Positions 1 through 7,686 of a stretch of DNA of 64,000 bases are shown here, one piece after another. The stretch comes from Mycobacterium sp. ACS4054 (GTDB taxonomy: Bacteria; Actinomycetota; Actinomycetes; Mycobacteriales; Mycobacteriaceae), in assembly GCF_001667275.1 (NCBI RefSeq), contig NZ_LZHV01000006.1, positions 1 to 64,000 of the forward strand, given 5' to 3'. The stretch's first letter is position 1. Each line of letters starts with the position of its first letter. A model generated the notes under the pieces. The model was not told the DNA's origin. It made no database searches and worked only from the letters and a program-made list of their open reading frames with translations. The position numbers and the translations under genes are program-made.

Positions 1-756
1 CGGCCTGGGCGCACCGGTGGGCGGCGCGGGCGGTTGGCCGGTAAGGGGAGGCATTCCGGTCGGCGGTGGCGCGCCGCCACCGGGTGATCCGGGTGGCGAA
101 AGCGGGGGAGCGCTCGGGGGCGGTGCGACCGGCGCGGGTTGCGCGGGATCGGGCTGCGGGCGTTCCTCTTCCTCGGGCGGTGCAGGCTTGTCCGGGAGTG
201 CGACCGGGGGAGGTTGTTTCTGGTCGAGGAGATCCTGCAGGGCGTTGTGCGGCGGCTTCCAAGCCTTACTCGCCAAGATGCGCTCGGCGGTGCCGGTGAC
301 CACTCCGAGATTCGCCCCGTACGCGGTGCCCACCACCGCATTGATCGCGGTGGTCCGCTCGGCGGCCTCCAGAGACGAATCGTTTTCGAGCGCATCGATT
401 TCCGCCTGCGCGGCCTCGACGATGTCGCTCACGTCCCACTTGGCCTGGGTGATCGAATCCGCGACATACCGGTTCCAGGTGATGACCGTCGCCAGGCCGT
501 TCTGCAGCTTCGTCAGCTCATCGATGTTGGTGCCGAGTTCGGTATTGGCGGCGGCGGCGGCGCCCCCCGACCAGAACCCTCCGTCGAACAGGTCGCTTTG
601 TTCGTGCTGGCAGGTCTCCAACACCTCGGTGACCCGCCGCAGCACATCGGTGTACTGCTGCGCGCGGTCGTAGTAGTTGTCCTCGTCCAGCTCCGGCCAC
701 GCGTCCGGGGCAAGCATCTGCCCGGCGTATTCGCTCGCCGGCTTCGCGACGCCCAT
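1..756 (-). CDS. espK: EspK, ESX-1 secretion-associated protein (N-terminal 252 residues; continues beyond the left edge)
   Basis: The reading frame is open to the left edge, so only the N-terminal part is present. The start ATG follows a GGAGAGGAG ribosome site. Residues 1-200 are a helical PPE-like/WxG-type domain (W62-S-G64) that resembles M. tuberculosis Rv3879c in phrases such as the TVLRRVTEVL-like helix and the KPPHNALQDLL segment. From about residue 205 the chain becomes proline-rich, as in EspK. EspK is a cytosolic or secreted ESX-1 accessory protein reported to bind other ESX-1 substrates, including EspB. It lies upstream of nothing visible in the window and downstream of espL on the same strand. 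The C-terminal domain cannot be assessed. Confidence 0.85.
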   Translation of the reverse strand, partial: MGVAKPASEYAGQMLAPDAWPELDEDNYYDRAQQYTDVLRRVTEVLETCQHEQSDLFDGGFWSGGAAAAANTELGTNIDELTKLQNGLATVITWNRYVADSITQAKWDVSDIVEAAQAEIDALENDSSLEAAERTTAINAVVGTAYGANLGVVTGTAERILASKAWKPPHNALQDLLDQKQPPPVALPDKPAPPEEEERPQPDPAQPAPVAPPPSAPPLSPPGSPGGGAPPPTGMPPLTGQPPAPPTGAPRP

Positions 757-922
757 CGGTTACTCCTCTCCCGGCGGCGCAAACCGACACCGCGGCCGCT
801 GGGGGGTACCGGACATCATGGTTAGTAAGCGTAATCGAGGTTCGGCCAAGCCAACTGCGGCAAATTGCGCGGCCGCCGGCGCCGGCGGTGGGCGCAAATC
901 CGCGGCCCGCACCGGGTTTCGC

Positions 923-1270
923 TCAGGTCAAGCCCAGGGTCTCTTTGAGCGAACCGGCGATTCCGGCCACCAACTCGATGAGCCGCTCGTGCTCGGCGTC
1001 GATCTCTTCGGTCGCGGCGGCTTGCGCGTGGCCGATCGCCTCGTTGATGCGCTCCATGACCGTCTCCGCGCCCAGCCGCAGCAGGCCGTCCTCGATATGC
1101 AAGCCGGTCAGGCACAGCCGCGCATTGAGTGTCACCTCGACGGTTTCGGATTCGTCGGTGGCGCTGAATGTTTCGGTGTCCCTGCGGTGCTGCTGATCTT
1201 CCAGCGCGGACTGGAACAGCCGCGCCTGCCGCATGGCCTCGGCCACCTGGGGATGCATCTCGACGGTCAT
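923..1270 (-). CDS. espL: EspL (copy A), YbaB/EbfC-like ESX-1 accessory protein
   Basis: A 115-residue protein resembling Rv3880c EspL, with the family core ATDESETVEVTLNARLCLTG followed by an IEDGLLRLGAE segment, as in YbaB-type small proteins. EspL is required for ESX-1 function in M. tuberculosis and M. marinum and is thought to stabilise other Esp proteins in the cytosol. I chose the ATG at 1270 because GAGGA lies about 6 nt upstream. A GTG at 1282 that overlaps the espB stop (GTGA) is an alternative and would couple the two genes. The neighbours are espK and espB, the M. tuberculosis order. A second copy lies at 7201-7563. Confidence 0.85.
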   Translation of the reverse strand: MTVEMHPQVAEAMRQARLFQSALEDQQHRRDTETFSATDESETVEVTLNARLCLTGLHIEDGLLRLGAETVMERINEAIGHAQAAATEEIDAEHERLIELVAGIAGSLKETLGLT

Positions 1271-1278
1271 TGGGGTCC

Positions 1279-2772
1279 TCACTTGTCGGGTGTGCTCTTG
1301 CGCGGGCGGTTCCCGATGACGCCCTCAGTCCATGCGCGCTCCTCGGTATAGAGCGATTCGTCTTCCGATTGCACGCGTTTGCCTTTGCCCTGGTTTTGGT
1401 TCTGGCCGGGGCCGCCCATCGGCGCCATACCGCCACCCATGCCGCCGCCTGCCGCGCCCGCCACGGCGGGCATCGCGCGGCCCGGTCCCCCACCCCCGGG
1501 TCCCGCGCCGGCCGGCCGCGACGCCGCTTCGGCATCCACCGCGGGCTGCAACGGCATCGATGGCACGCCGGCCCCGCCGCCACCACCCAACGACGCGGGC
1601 TTGAGTCCCGCCCCACCGGGCGCGCCGGCCCCTTTGCCCTTCAGCGCGTCCTGCATCGCGGCGTCCATGGCCGCCTGGTCCGGCGACGCTCCAGCCCCAC
1701 CCATCCCCGGCGGCATGGTGGGCATCATCGGCGTCGGCGTCGGGGGAATTCCAGTTCCCCCACCGTCCAGGATGGGGTCGACGATGGTGTCGTCCCCGGG
1801 GGCGTTGGGGTCGGGCGGCGGGGCGATGTACTGGGCCCTGGGCGGCATCTTCGGACTCACCGGCGCCATCGGCAAGCCCGCGTTCGAAACGTAGAGCGCG
1901 AGTGACCGCTCGGATTTCGCCTGCAGACTTTCGTACCAGCTGATCGCCATGTACAAGTAGTGGCCGCCGTCTTCGGTGTATCTCCGGTACCACCAGTCGT
2001 TCAGTTCGACCTCGTAGTTCGTGGGGTGCTCGGCCTCGATTGCCCACGTCCCGTCGGGATTACGCGAGGCGGAGTCCCCGTACGCCACTCGCGCTTTCTT
2101 GTGCGCGTCGACGACCCTGTTGGCCTGGTTGCCGAGTGTGACGCACATTTGTGCGATCGAGAGGATCCACTCGCGCTGGGTGTCGAAGTTAGCTTCCACG
2201 AGGTCCCGCGCCTCGCCCTCCCAGGAAACGAAGGGGCGGAACCGGTAGGCCGTCTTCTGGAATTCGCGCTGAAACGCGTCCCATTCCTTCGCGAAAGCCC
2301 GGAAGGCCGCGCCCTGATCGCCGGCCTCGATGTCCTTGGCCGCCTGCCTGACCTCGTAGTACGGGTATTCGAACGTCGGCGGCGGTTTCAGCGGTGGCAG
2401 TGGATCGCGGGCCCAGCTTTGGTCTTGCAGGGCCGACAGTTCACCATTGGCTCCCGCGGCCGCCGCCGAACCCGAAGAAGACCCGTTTGTGCCGATGGCA
2501 TCGATCGACGCCGCCGCCCCCTCGTCGACCTCTTCGTAGGCCTTGGCCGCGTTGCGTAGCGACTTGGCCAACGCTTTCCATTCGCGCTCACAGGTTTTCA
2601 GGTAGAGCCGCATCGCATCGGCCGACAGCGCGAGTTGGGTGGCGGCGTCGTTGACGAACGAAAGGGCGCATGGCGGCGGCGGATTGGTGGCGGGGACGGA
2701 CGGCAGCGGGGCCTCGAGTTCGTCGGCGCGCTGCAGGAGTTCCTCGTACTCGACCTTCAGCATCTGAGTCAC
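1279..2772 (-). CDS. espB: EspB, secreted ESX-1 substrate
   Basis: A 497-residue homologue of Rv3881c (460 aa). Residues 1-280 form the PE/PPE-like helical bundle, with the secretion motif YxxxD at 79-83 (YEEVD) and WxG at 184-186 (WEG). The last 200 residues are Gly/Pro/Ala-rich and keep the KPASLGGGGG region near which MycP1 cleaves M. tuberculosis EspB, plus the conserved end AWTEGVIGNR. The GTG start matches the known N-terminus (MTQ-); GGAG lies about 11 nt upstream. EspB is exported by ESX-1, oligomerises and binds phospholipid. It precedes espL and espK. Here a glycosyltransferase module separates it from eccE1, unlike M. tuberculosis. Confidence 0.93.
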   Translation of the reverse strand: MTQMLKVEYEELLQRADELEAPLPSVPATNPPPPCALSFVNDAATQLALSADAMRLYLKTCEREWKALAKSLRNAAKAYEEVDEGAAASIDAIGTNGSSSGSAAAAGANGELSALQDQSWARDPLPPLKPPPTFEYPYYEVRQAAKDIEAGDQGAAFRAFAKEWDAFQREFQKTAYRFRPFVSWEGEARDLVEANFDTQREWILSIAQMCVTLGNQANRVVDAHKKARVAYGDSASRNPDGTWAIEAEHPTNYEVELNDWWYRRYTEDGGHYLYMAISWYESLQAKSERSLALYVSNAGLPMAPVSPKMPPRAQYIAPPPDPNAPGDDTIVDPILDGGGTGIPPTPTPMMPTMPPGMGGAGASPDQAAMDAAMQDALKGKGAGAPGGAGLKPASLGGGGGAGVPSMPLQPAVDAEAASRPAGAGPGGGGPGRAMPAVAGAAGGGMGGGMAPMGGPGQNQNQGKGKRVQSEDESLYTEERAWTEGVIGNRPRKSTPDK

Positions 2773-3203
2773 GTCGGCTCATTCTCCTTTTGCGCAAGCC
2801 GTCGGGGATTCCCGATGACCGCGGCCCGGCCCGGTCGCCCGGCGGTAGCCGATGCTGACCGCGCCACCGGCGCGTGACACGGACGCGGCACCACCGAAGA
2901 CAGGATGCGGTGCGACCACCATCACCCCTTTCGTAGTGCCGGATCCCGCGGGCGGTGCAGGGTGCACATACCGCTCACGATGGTTAATCCTAAGTCACCA
3001 AACAGTGCCCACGCGCAGCAATTTGCGCCCTTGCTTTCGGCTCTTTTCGGGCCGAAATCGGCCGGTCTCAGGCCGCAGCCCGGCGGCATCCGGACGCCTC
3101 GGTCTCCCCTGACGACGCGGGTTGCCGACCGCGTTTCGGCGGCGTGGGGCGCGCTCCCGGCCGCCCGGAAAGGCGGTCGTTCTGCGTTAGGCTCACCGCA
3201 GCC
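2773..3203. promoter_or_regulatory. Divergent intergenic region between espB and the GT-A-like gene
   Basis: About 430 bp lie between two divergent genes and must hold both promoters. I see no convincing coding frame. An inverted repeat (TTTCGGC at 3035-3041, GCCGAAA at 3051-3057) is present. No clear -35/-10 pair or known operator stands out. Confidence 0.4.
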
Positions 3204-3980
3204 ATGAGACTGGACATCCACCTGCAAACCCATTCGGAGACGAGCGTGCACGGCGGGCACCGGTACGTCGGCGCCCCGAAAAGCGAAATCATGCTCAGGT
3301 GCACACAGTCGCTGGTCACCTCGATCAACGAAGCGTCGGGCGACATCCTGCTGCGCGTTTTCGACGATCACTCGTCGCCCGCCGCCATCGCTCCGCTGCA
3401 CCGAATCCTCGACGGATGCCGGCATCCGGTCGAATTCGTCGCGCTGACGGATCGCGGCTACAACGCGTCCTGCGTGGCATCCTTCTCCAGGGCCCGTGAC
3501 GACGCCCGCGACCTCGTTTACTTCGTCGAGGACGACTACCTGCACGCGCCGTCGGCCATACCGGAGATGCTGGAGGCCCATGCGTTTTTCAAAAACAAAC
3601 GCGGCGGGGATGAAGTGGCCCTTCACCCATTCGATGATCCCGATAATTACCTCAGCCCGATATACAGCCGGCATGATTGCCGAATCCTGTACGGCCCCCG
3701 CCGGCATTGGCGAACGAACACGCACACGACGAATACCTGCTGGGTGGAAACCGCCACATTGAGGCGGAACTGGGAGCTTTTCGACCGGCTCGCCCGCTAT
3801 TCGAGCACCCCCTACGGCCTCGAACATCACATCTTCGAGGAATCCACCATCAACAAGATCTGGCGCGAGCAGGTTTCGCTGTTCACCCCGCTACCGTCGA
3901 TCGCCCTGCACCTTCAATACGCGGCGCAGAAGGACCCCTTCCTGGACTGGCAACGGTGGTGGGAGGCGGCAGCGTACTGA
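3204..3980 (+). CDS. Putative GT-A-fold glycosyltransferase-like protein in the ESX-1 tail
   Basis: A 258-residue soluble protein. Features that suggest a GT-A nucleotide-sugar enzyme are a DDHSS stretch at residues 54-58, where family 2 enzymes carry the first Asp motif, and EDDY at 109-112 after a hydrophobic strand (LVYFVEDDY), a plausible metal-binding D-x-D equivalent. A conserved-looking TNTCWVETATL segment follows near residue 178. There is no signal peptide or membrane segment. I chose ATG 3204 because the sequence upstream of it looks non-coding. It converges with the DUF4254 gene 10 bp away, and somewhat more A/T-rich stretches hint at acquisition. Function is inferred from motifs only; the acceptor is unknown. 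Confidence 0.6.
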   Translation: MRLDIHLQTHSETSVHGGHRYVGAPKSEIMLRCTQSLVTSINEASGDILLRVFDDHSSPAAIAPLHRILDGCRHPVEFVALTDRGYNASCVASFSRARDDARDLVYFVEDDYLHAPSAIPEMLEAHAFFKNKRGGDEVALHPFDDPDNYLSPIYSRHDCRILYGPRRHWRTNTHTTNTCWVETATLRRNWELFDRLARYSSTPYGLEHHIFEESTINKIWREQVSLFTPLPSIALHLQYAAQKDPFLDWQRWWEAAAY

Positions 3981-3990
3981 ACGCGCCGCG

Positions 3991-4962
3991 TCAGGGCTCT
4001 CGGTTCTCGAACAGCGCGCAGTGACTTCGCTGTTCGGCCGCCTTGAACTGTCGGTAGAGCTTGAACCTGATCTCGCCGCCGGCCAGCCGCGTCAAAAACT
4101 GCTCGAGGCCGCCGAAGAGGTCGTCGTACTGCTCTTCGAGCACCGCAAGGCGCGAACTGGGACCTTCCGCCCGGTTGGTGTGCATGATCCGCAACGCCAA
4201 AACGGAAAGCCGGTCGACGATCGTGCCGGGCGTTTCGGTGTGCAGCGGCGCGGTATCGCGGGCATCGAGGCGCTCGAGCAGGCTCACGTCGATGTGCTCG
4301 ACGGCCGCGTTGCGCCGGGCGTTGAGGTCGTCGATGCAACGTTTCCTGCGGGCTATCTCGCGGTCGTTGACGCCGGTGCGGCGAACAGCGTCTTCGTGAT
4401 GCCACAGGGCGAAGTTCAGCGCGTGCACGTGTAGCGTCTTCGCCGAGATTCCTTGCCCCTCAATGGAAATCGCCGGCTCGGTGCAGTGCCACGCCAGCGC
4501 CCTGTCATAGAATTGGCGCGCGGTCGACAGCAGCCCCGAAGTGGTCGGGTCACCGCCGATGCGCCCGGGCAGCCGCCCGCAGAATTCGGAGTAGCTGATG
4601 GCCAGGTGCTCGAAATAGTTGCGGGGGTCGAGGCCAGGCTGCGGGGCGAAGACGATGTCGACTGCCTTGTTTGGTTGTCCGGTATCGGTCGGCAGCTCGC
4701 ACTCGTTGACCTCCACCGATACCCGGGGGATGTGACCTGCGGGCGAATTCGCCTGCGCCGCAAGCTGTCGCAGCTTGGTCAAGACCTCGCCGGCCGCCGC
4801 GACGCGGACATACCGCGGCTGCAGGCCGGAGTCGCCGCCAGGGGGATGCCCCTCACAACCGCGAAGGGTACGGCCCCCGAGCGCGCCAACGCGCTGCTGG
4901 AGCAGCCGAATACCCGGCTCGAGCTGAGCGTGACAGCGCAGGCTCTGCATGCTCGCCGTCAT
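3991..4962 (-). CDS. DUF4254 family protein
   Basis: A 323-residue protein whose C-terminal two thirds (about residues 130-290) match the DUF4254 pattern: HALNFALWHHEDAVRR, then ARRKRCIDDLNARRN and a helical tail. DUF4254 genes are often found beside glycosyltransferases in surface-polysaccharide clusters, but the biochemical role is unknown. The ATG at 4962 overlaps the stop of the upstream GT9 gene (ATGA), so the two are translationally coupled. A longer in-frame extension to 5154 would run inside the GT9 gene and is unlikely. The first 70 residues look low-complexity and are not obviously part of the domain; a start at 4950 is also possible. Confidence 0.7.
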   Translation of the reverse strand: MTASMQSLRCHAQLEPGIRLLQQRVGALGGRTLRGCEGHPPGGDSGLQPRYVRVAAAGEVLTKLRQLAAQANSPAGHIPRVSVEVNECELPTDTGQPNKAVDIVFAPQPGLDPRNYFEHLAISYSEFCGRLPGRIGGDPTTSGLLSTARQFYDRALAWHCTEPAISIEGQGISAKTLHVHALNFALWHHEDAVRRTGVNDREIARRKRCIDDLNARRNAAVEHIDVSLLERLDARDTAPLHTETPGTIVDRLSVLALRIMHTNRAEGPSSRLAVLEEQYDDLFGGLEQFLTRLAGGEIRFKLYRQFKAAEQRSHCALFENREP

Positions 4963-6023
4963 GCGCGGCTCGCCATCTCGCGGACGGCAACATCTTCCAG
5001 AGCGCTGAGGGCCATGTCGACGGTGATGTCCGTCATGGCCGCCATGTGAATGTGCCGGTGCGGCGCGAACCGGAAGCCCCATCTGTCTGGGTGGGTGGGA
5101 CCGTAGAGGCCCACGCCCGGAACGCGTGCCAGGTCGGCGGCATGCAGCATGCACGAGTCGATTCCCAGGAACAGGTCGGCTTCGGCGACCATGCCCATCG
5201 CGACGTCCAGCGGCGACCCGAGGTGCGGGATCACCCGGTCGCGCTCGCGGCCGACGTTGAGTTCTTCGGGTCCCATCCCGACGACCCAGACCACAAAATC
5301 ACGGTGACGCACCAGGAACCGGTCCAACAGATCGATGAAGCGGGTTACCGGCCACCGCTTGTTGAGCGACTTGGTGTCGGCGTGCACGGCCAGGACCTTG
5401 GTCCCGGCGGGCAGGGCGGCGCGATGCGCCCGGATCTCCGTTTGCACGGACGCGGGGATGGGCACCGGCCCGGCATAGCTTTCGATCCGCGCGTCGGGAT
5501 TGAACAGCCGCGCCAACTTGAACGTCACGTCGGCCGCGTGCGGCAGGTCCCTGGGCACCACGATGTCGTAGGCGTCGCTGGTCGGAAAGCCGATGCTGGT
5601 CGCGGGCGCCAGTCGCTGCCGAAGCGGACGGACGAAAACGTTCGACGGCACGTCCCACGGCACCGCGTCGATGAACAGGTCGATGTCGCCGATCTCCGTG
5701 ACCAGGGCGTCGTAATCCAGAACTCGGTTCGACGCCGGTCCCAGCGGCGGCCCGAACGGAGGCGACCCGGTGATGTCGACGAGCCGCGCACCCAGCTCCC
5801 GGAAACACAGGTCGTAACTCACCTCAGGGCAGACCAGTGTCATTGGCGCACTGAACAATTCGGCCAGCGCCCGCAGCGTCGGCAAAACCAGGACGGAGTC
5901 CCCGATAAGGGTGGAGAAATAGACCGTGGGCCTACGCGCCTGCAGCAGATGCGTTAGCAGGCCACGCTCAACCGTTACCGAGTGACCGCCCTGCAGCACC
6001 GTGAGTTCGCTCAACCCGACCAT
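4959..6023 (-). CDS. GT9-type (heptosyltransferase-like) glycosyltransferase, copy 1
   Basis: A 354-residue GT-B protein. The N-terminal half has YFSTLIGDSVLVLPTLRAL, the usual GT9 opening. The C-terminal half has LGIDSCMLHAADLARVPGVG followed by LYGPTHP, the family donor-binding region. GT9 enzymes transfer heptose or related sugars in lipopolysaccharide, and some relatives glycosylate secreted adhesins; mycobacteria have no LPS, so the acceptor here is open. It is a close paralogue of the next gene (6084-7139), 60 bp upstream, with clear similarity over the full length, so the pair arose by tandem duplication. It is coupled to the DUF4254 gene downstream. No membrane segments are visible, so it is probably cytosolic. 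Confidence 0.78.
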   Translation of the reverse strand: MVGLSELTVLQGGHSVTVERGLLTHLLQARRPTVYFSTLIGDSVLVLPTLRALAELFSAPMTLVCPEVSYDLCFRELGARLVDITGSPPFGPPLGPASNRVLDYDALVTEIGDIDLFIDAVPWDVPSNVFVRPLRQRLAPATSIGFPTSDAYDIVVPRDLPHAADVTFKLARLFNPDARIESYAGPVPIPASVQTEIRAHRAALPAGTKVLAVHADTKSLNKRWPVTRFIDLLDRFLVRHRDFVVWVVGMGPEELNVGRERDRVIPHLGSPLDVAMGMVAEADLFLGIDSCMLHAADLARVPGVGLYGPTHPDRWGFRFAPHRHIHMAAMTDITVDMALSALEDVAVREMASRA

Positions 6024-6083
6024 CCTTTGCCGAGCTTAAACCCGCGTCGGGCATGGTGAGTGCACTAATTCGGAAGCTGACGC

Positions 6084-7139
6084 CTACGTCACGCGGCCGG
6101 CGAGCTCGTCCATCGCCGCCAGCACCTCGTCGACGGTGATGTCGGCCATCGTGGTCCTATCGACGTGCCGGTGGGGCCCGAACCGGAACCCCCACGTGTC
6201 GGCCCGCGTCGGGCCGAAGAGGCCCACTCCCGGAACGCGCGCCAGGTCGGCGGCGTGGAGCATGCAGGAATCGATCCCGACGAACAGGTCCGCCGCGGCG
6301 ACCATGCCCATGGCGAGGTCGAGCGGCTGGCCGAGGTGGGCGAGGATCCGGTCGCGCTCGCGCCCGACGTTGAGCTCCTCGTGCCCCATGCCGACGATCC
6401 ACGCGACGAAGTCGTGATGGCGCGACAGGAACCGATCCAACAGGTCGATGAATCTGGTGGCGGGCCAGCGCTTGTCCGGCCAGTTGGTGTCGGCGTGCAC
6501 GACGAGCACCTTGGCGCCCGGGGGCATGGCGGCGCGGATCGACCGCGCCTCCTCCTGGACGGGCGGTGGTATGGGCACCGGCTGGGCGTAGGACTCGATG
6601 CGCAGCGAGGGATCGAACAGCCGGGCCAACTTGAACATCAGGTCGGCCGCGTGGCATTCCTCTTTGCCGATCACGACGTCGTAGCCGTAGTCGGCGACGA
6701 ATCCGATGCTCTTCTTGGGCGTTATCCGCTGCACCAGCGGACCAATGATGGTGTTCGACAGCGCACTCCACGTCAGCGTGTCGATGAATACGTCGACGTC
6801 ACCGATCTGGGCGGCCAGGGCGTCGAAATCGAACGGACGCCGCGACGGCGAAGGCGGGCCGGCGGATGCCGTGAACGGCAGTCCCGCGGTGTCGACGTGC
6901 CGCGGGCTGACCTCCCGAAAGCACAAGTCGAAGGCGACCTTGGGACAGATCATCGTGATGGGGGCGGTGAACATACCGGCCAGCGCGCGCACCGCCGGCA
7001 GCGTCAGCACCGAGTCCCCGATGTTCGAGACGAAACACAGCGCGGGCCTTGCCGCGTGCAACAGATCGGTCAGCGGCTCCGGCTCAGCGCGCACCGAATC
7101 GCGTCCGGGAGAACCGACATCTCGCTCGAAATCGCCCAT
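6084..7139 (-). CDS. GT9-type (heptosyltransferase-like) glycosyltransferase, copy 2
   Basis: A 351-residue paralogue of the preceding GT9 protein with the same landmarks: FVSNIGDSVLTLPAVRAL near the N-terminus and GIDSCMLHAADLARVPGVG plus LFGPTRADTWGFRFGPHRH near the C-terminus. The two differ most in the N-terminal acceptor half (residues 60-150), as expected if they act on different acceptors in one glycan; this is inference. The ATG at 7139 is preceded by GGGAG at short spacing. It is the first gene of the GT9-GT9-DUF4254 unit and lies 61 bp downstream of the second espL, so it may be transcribed with the eccE1-espL series. Confidence 0.78.
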   Translation of the reverse strand: MGDFERDVGSPGRDSVRAEPEPLTDLLHAARPALCFVSNIGDSVLTLPAVRALAGMFTAPITMICPKVAFDLCFREVSPRHVDTAGLPFTASAGPPSPSRRPFDFDALAAQIGDVDVFIDTLTWSALSNTIIGPLVQRITPKKSIGFVADYGYDVVIGKEECHAADLMFKLARLFDPSLRIESYAQPVPIPPPVQEEARSIRAAMPPGAKVLVVHADTNWPDKRWPATRFIDLLDRFLSRHHDFVAWIVGMGHEELNVGRERDRILAHLGQPLDLAMGMVAAADLFVGIDSCMLHAADLARVPGVGLFGPTRADTWGFRFGPHRHVDRTTMADITVDEVLAAMDELAGRVT

Positions 7140-7200
7140 GCTCCCGGCAGAGTCTAGACGCCAGGAGGGGCGTTGTCCCCCAATCCGAGTGGGCTGCGGC

Positions 7201-7563
7201 TCAAATCAGGCCGACGGTCTTCTGCAGCGAACCCGCGAGCTCGGTGAGGCTGGCGAAGAGCTGCGCCTGCTGCGCCCGCAACGCCGCCGAGGCGCCGGCC
7301 TGCGCGTTGTGCAGCGCCTCGTTGATGCGCTGCTGCACGGTGTGGGAGCCGAGGCGCAGCAGGCCGTCCTCGATATCCAGGCCGACGATGCACCGCTGCC
7401 CGTTGATGGTCACCTCGACCGTCTCGGTTTCGTCTGTGGCCGTAAAGGATTCGATGTGCGTCCGGCGCATCTGGGACTCGAGGGCCGAACTGAATTGGTG
7501 CAACTGCTCGAGCGCCTGCGCCACCTGCGGGTGCGCGTCGGGGCTCATGCGAAGAGTGCTCAT
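7201..7563 (-). CDS. EspL paralogue (copy B), YbaB/EbfC-like
   Basis: A 120-residue protein with the same architecture as copy A (ATDETETVEVTINGQRCIVG, then LDIEDGLLRLGSH). Both copies are recognisable relatives of M. tuberculosis EspL, but they differ considerably from each other, so the duplication is not recent. It sits 123 bp downstream of eccE1 and upstream of the GT9 genes. An AAGGA lies about 8 nt before the ATG. If EspL acts as a cytosolic stabiliser, copy B could serve a different partner. That partner cannot be named from sequence. Confidence 0.75.
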   Translation of the reverse strand: MSTLRMSPDAHPQVAQALEQLHQFSSALESQMRRTHIESFTATDETETVEVTINGQRCIVGLDIEDGLLRLGSHTVQQRINEALHNAQAGASAALRAQQAQLFASLTELAGSLQKTVGLI

Positions 7564-7686
7564 GAGGAAGGTCCTTAACCTCGGCTGAGTCTTGCGCGTG
7601 GGCCGACTGCGCTTGGTCCACGACCGGCTCGAGTTTAAGGCGCCCCGGCCGATCGCGCGCGTCGAGCGGAGTCGCCGCGGCGGGGG

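Noticed and set aside
3991..5154. A 387-residue start for the DUF4254 protein
   Set aside because: The extra 64 residues lie inside the GT9 gene and are Arg/His/Gly-rich; the ATG at 4962 overlaps the GT9 stop as in coupled genes.
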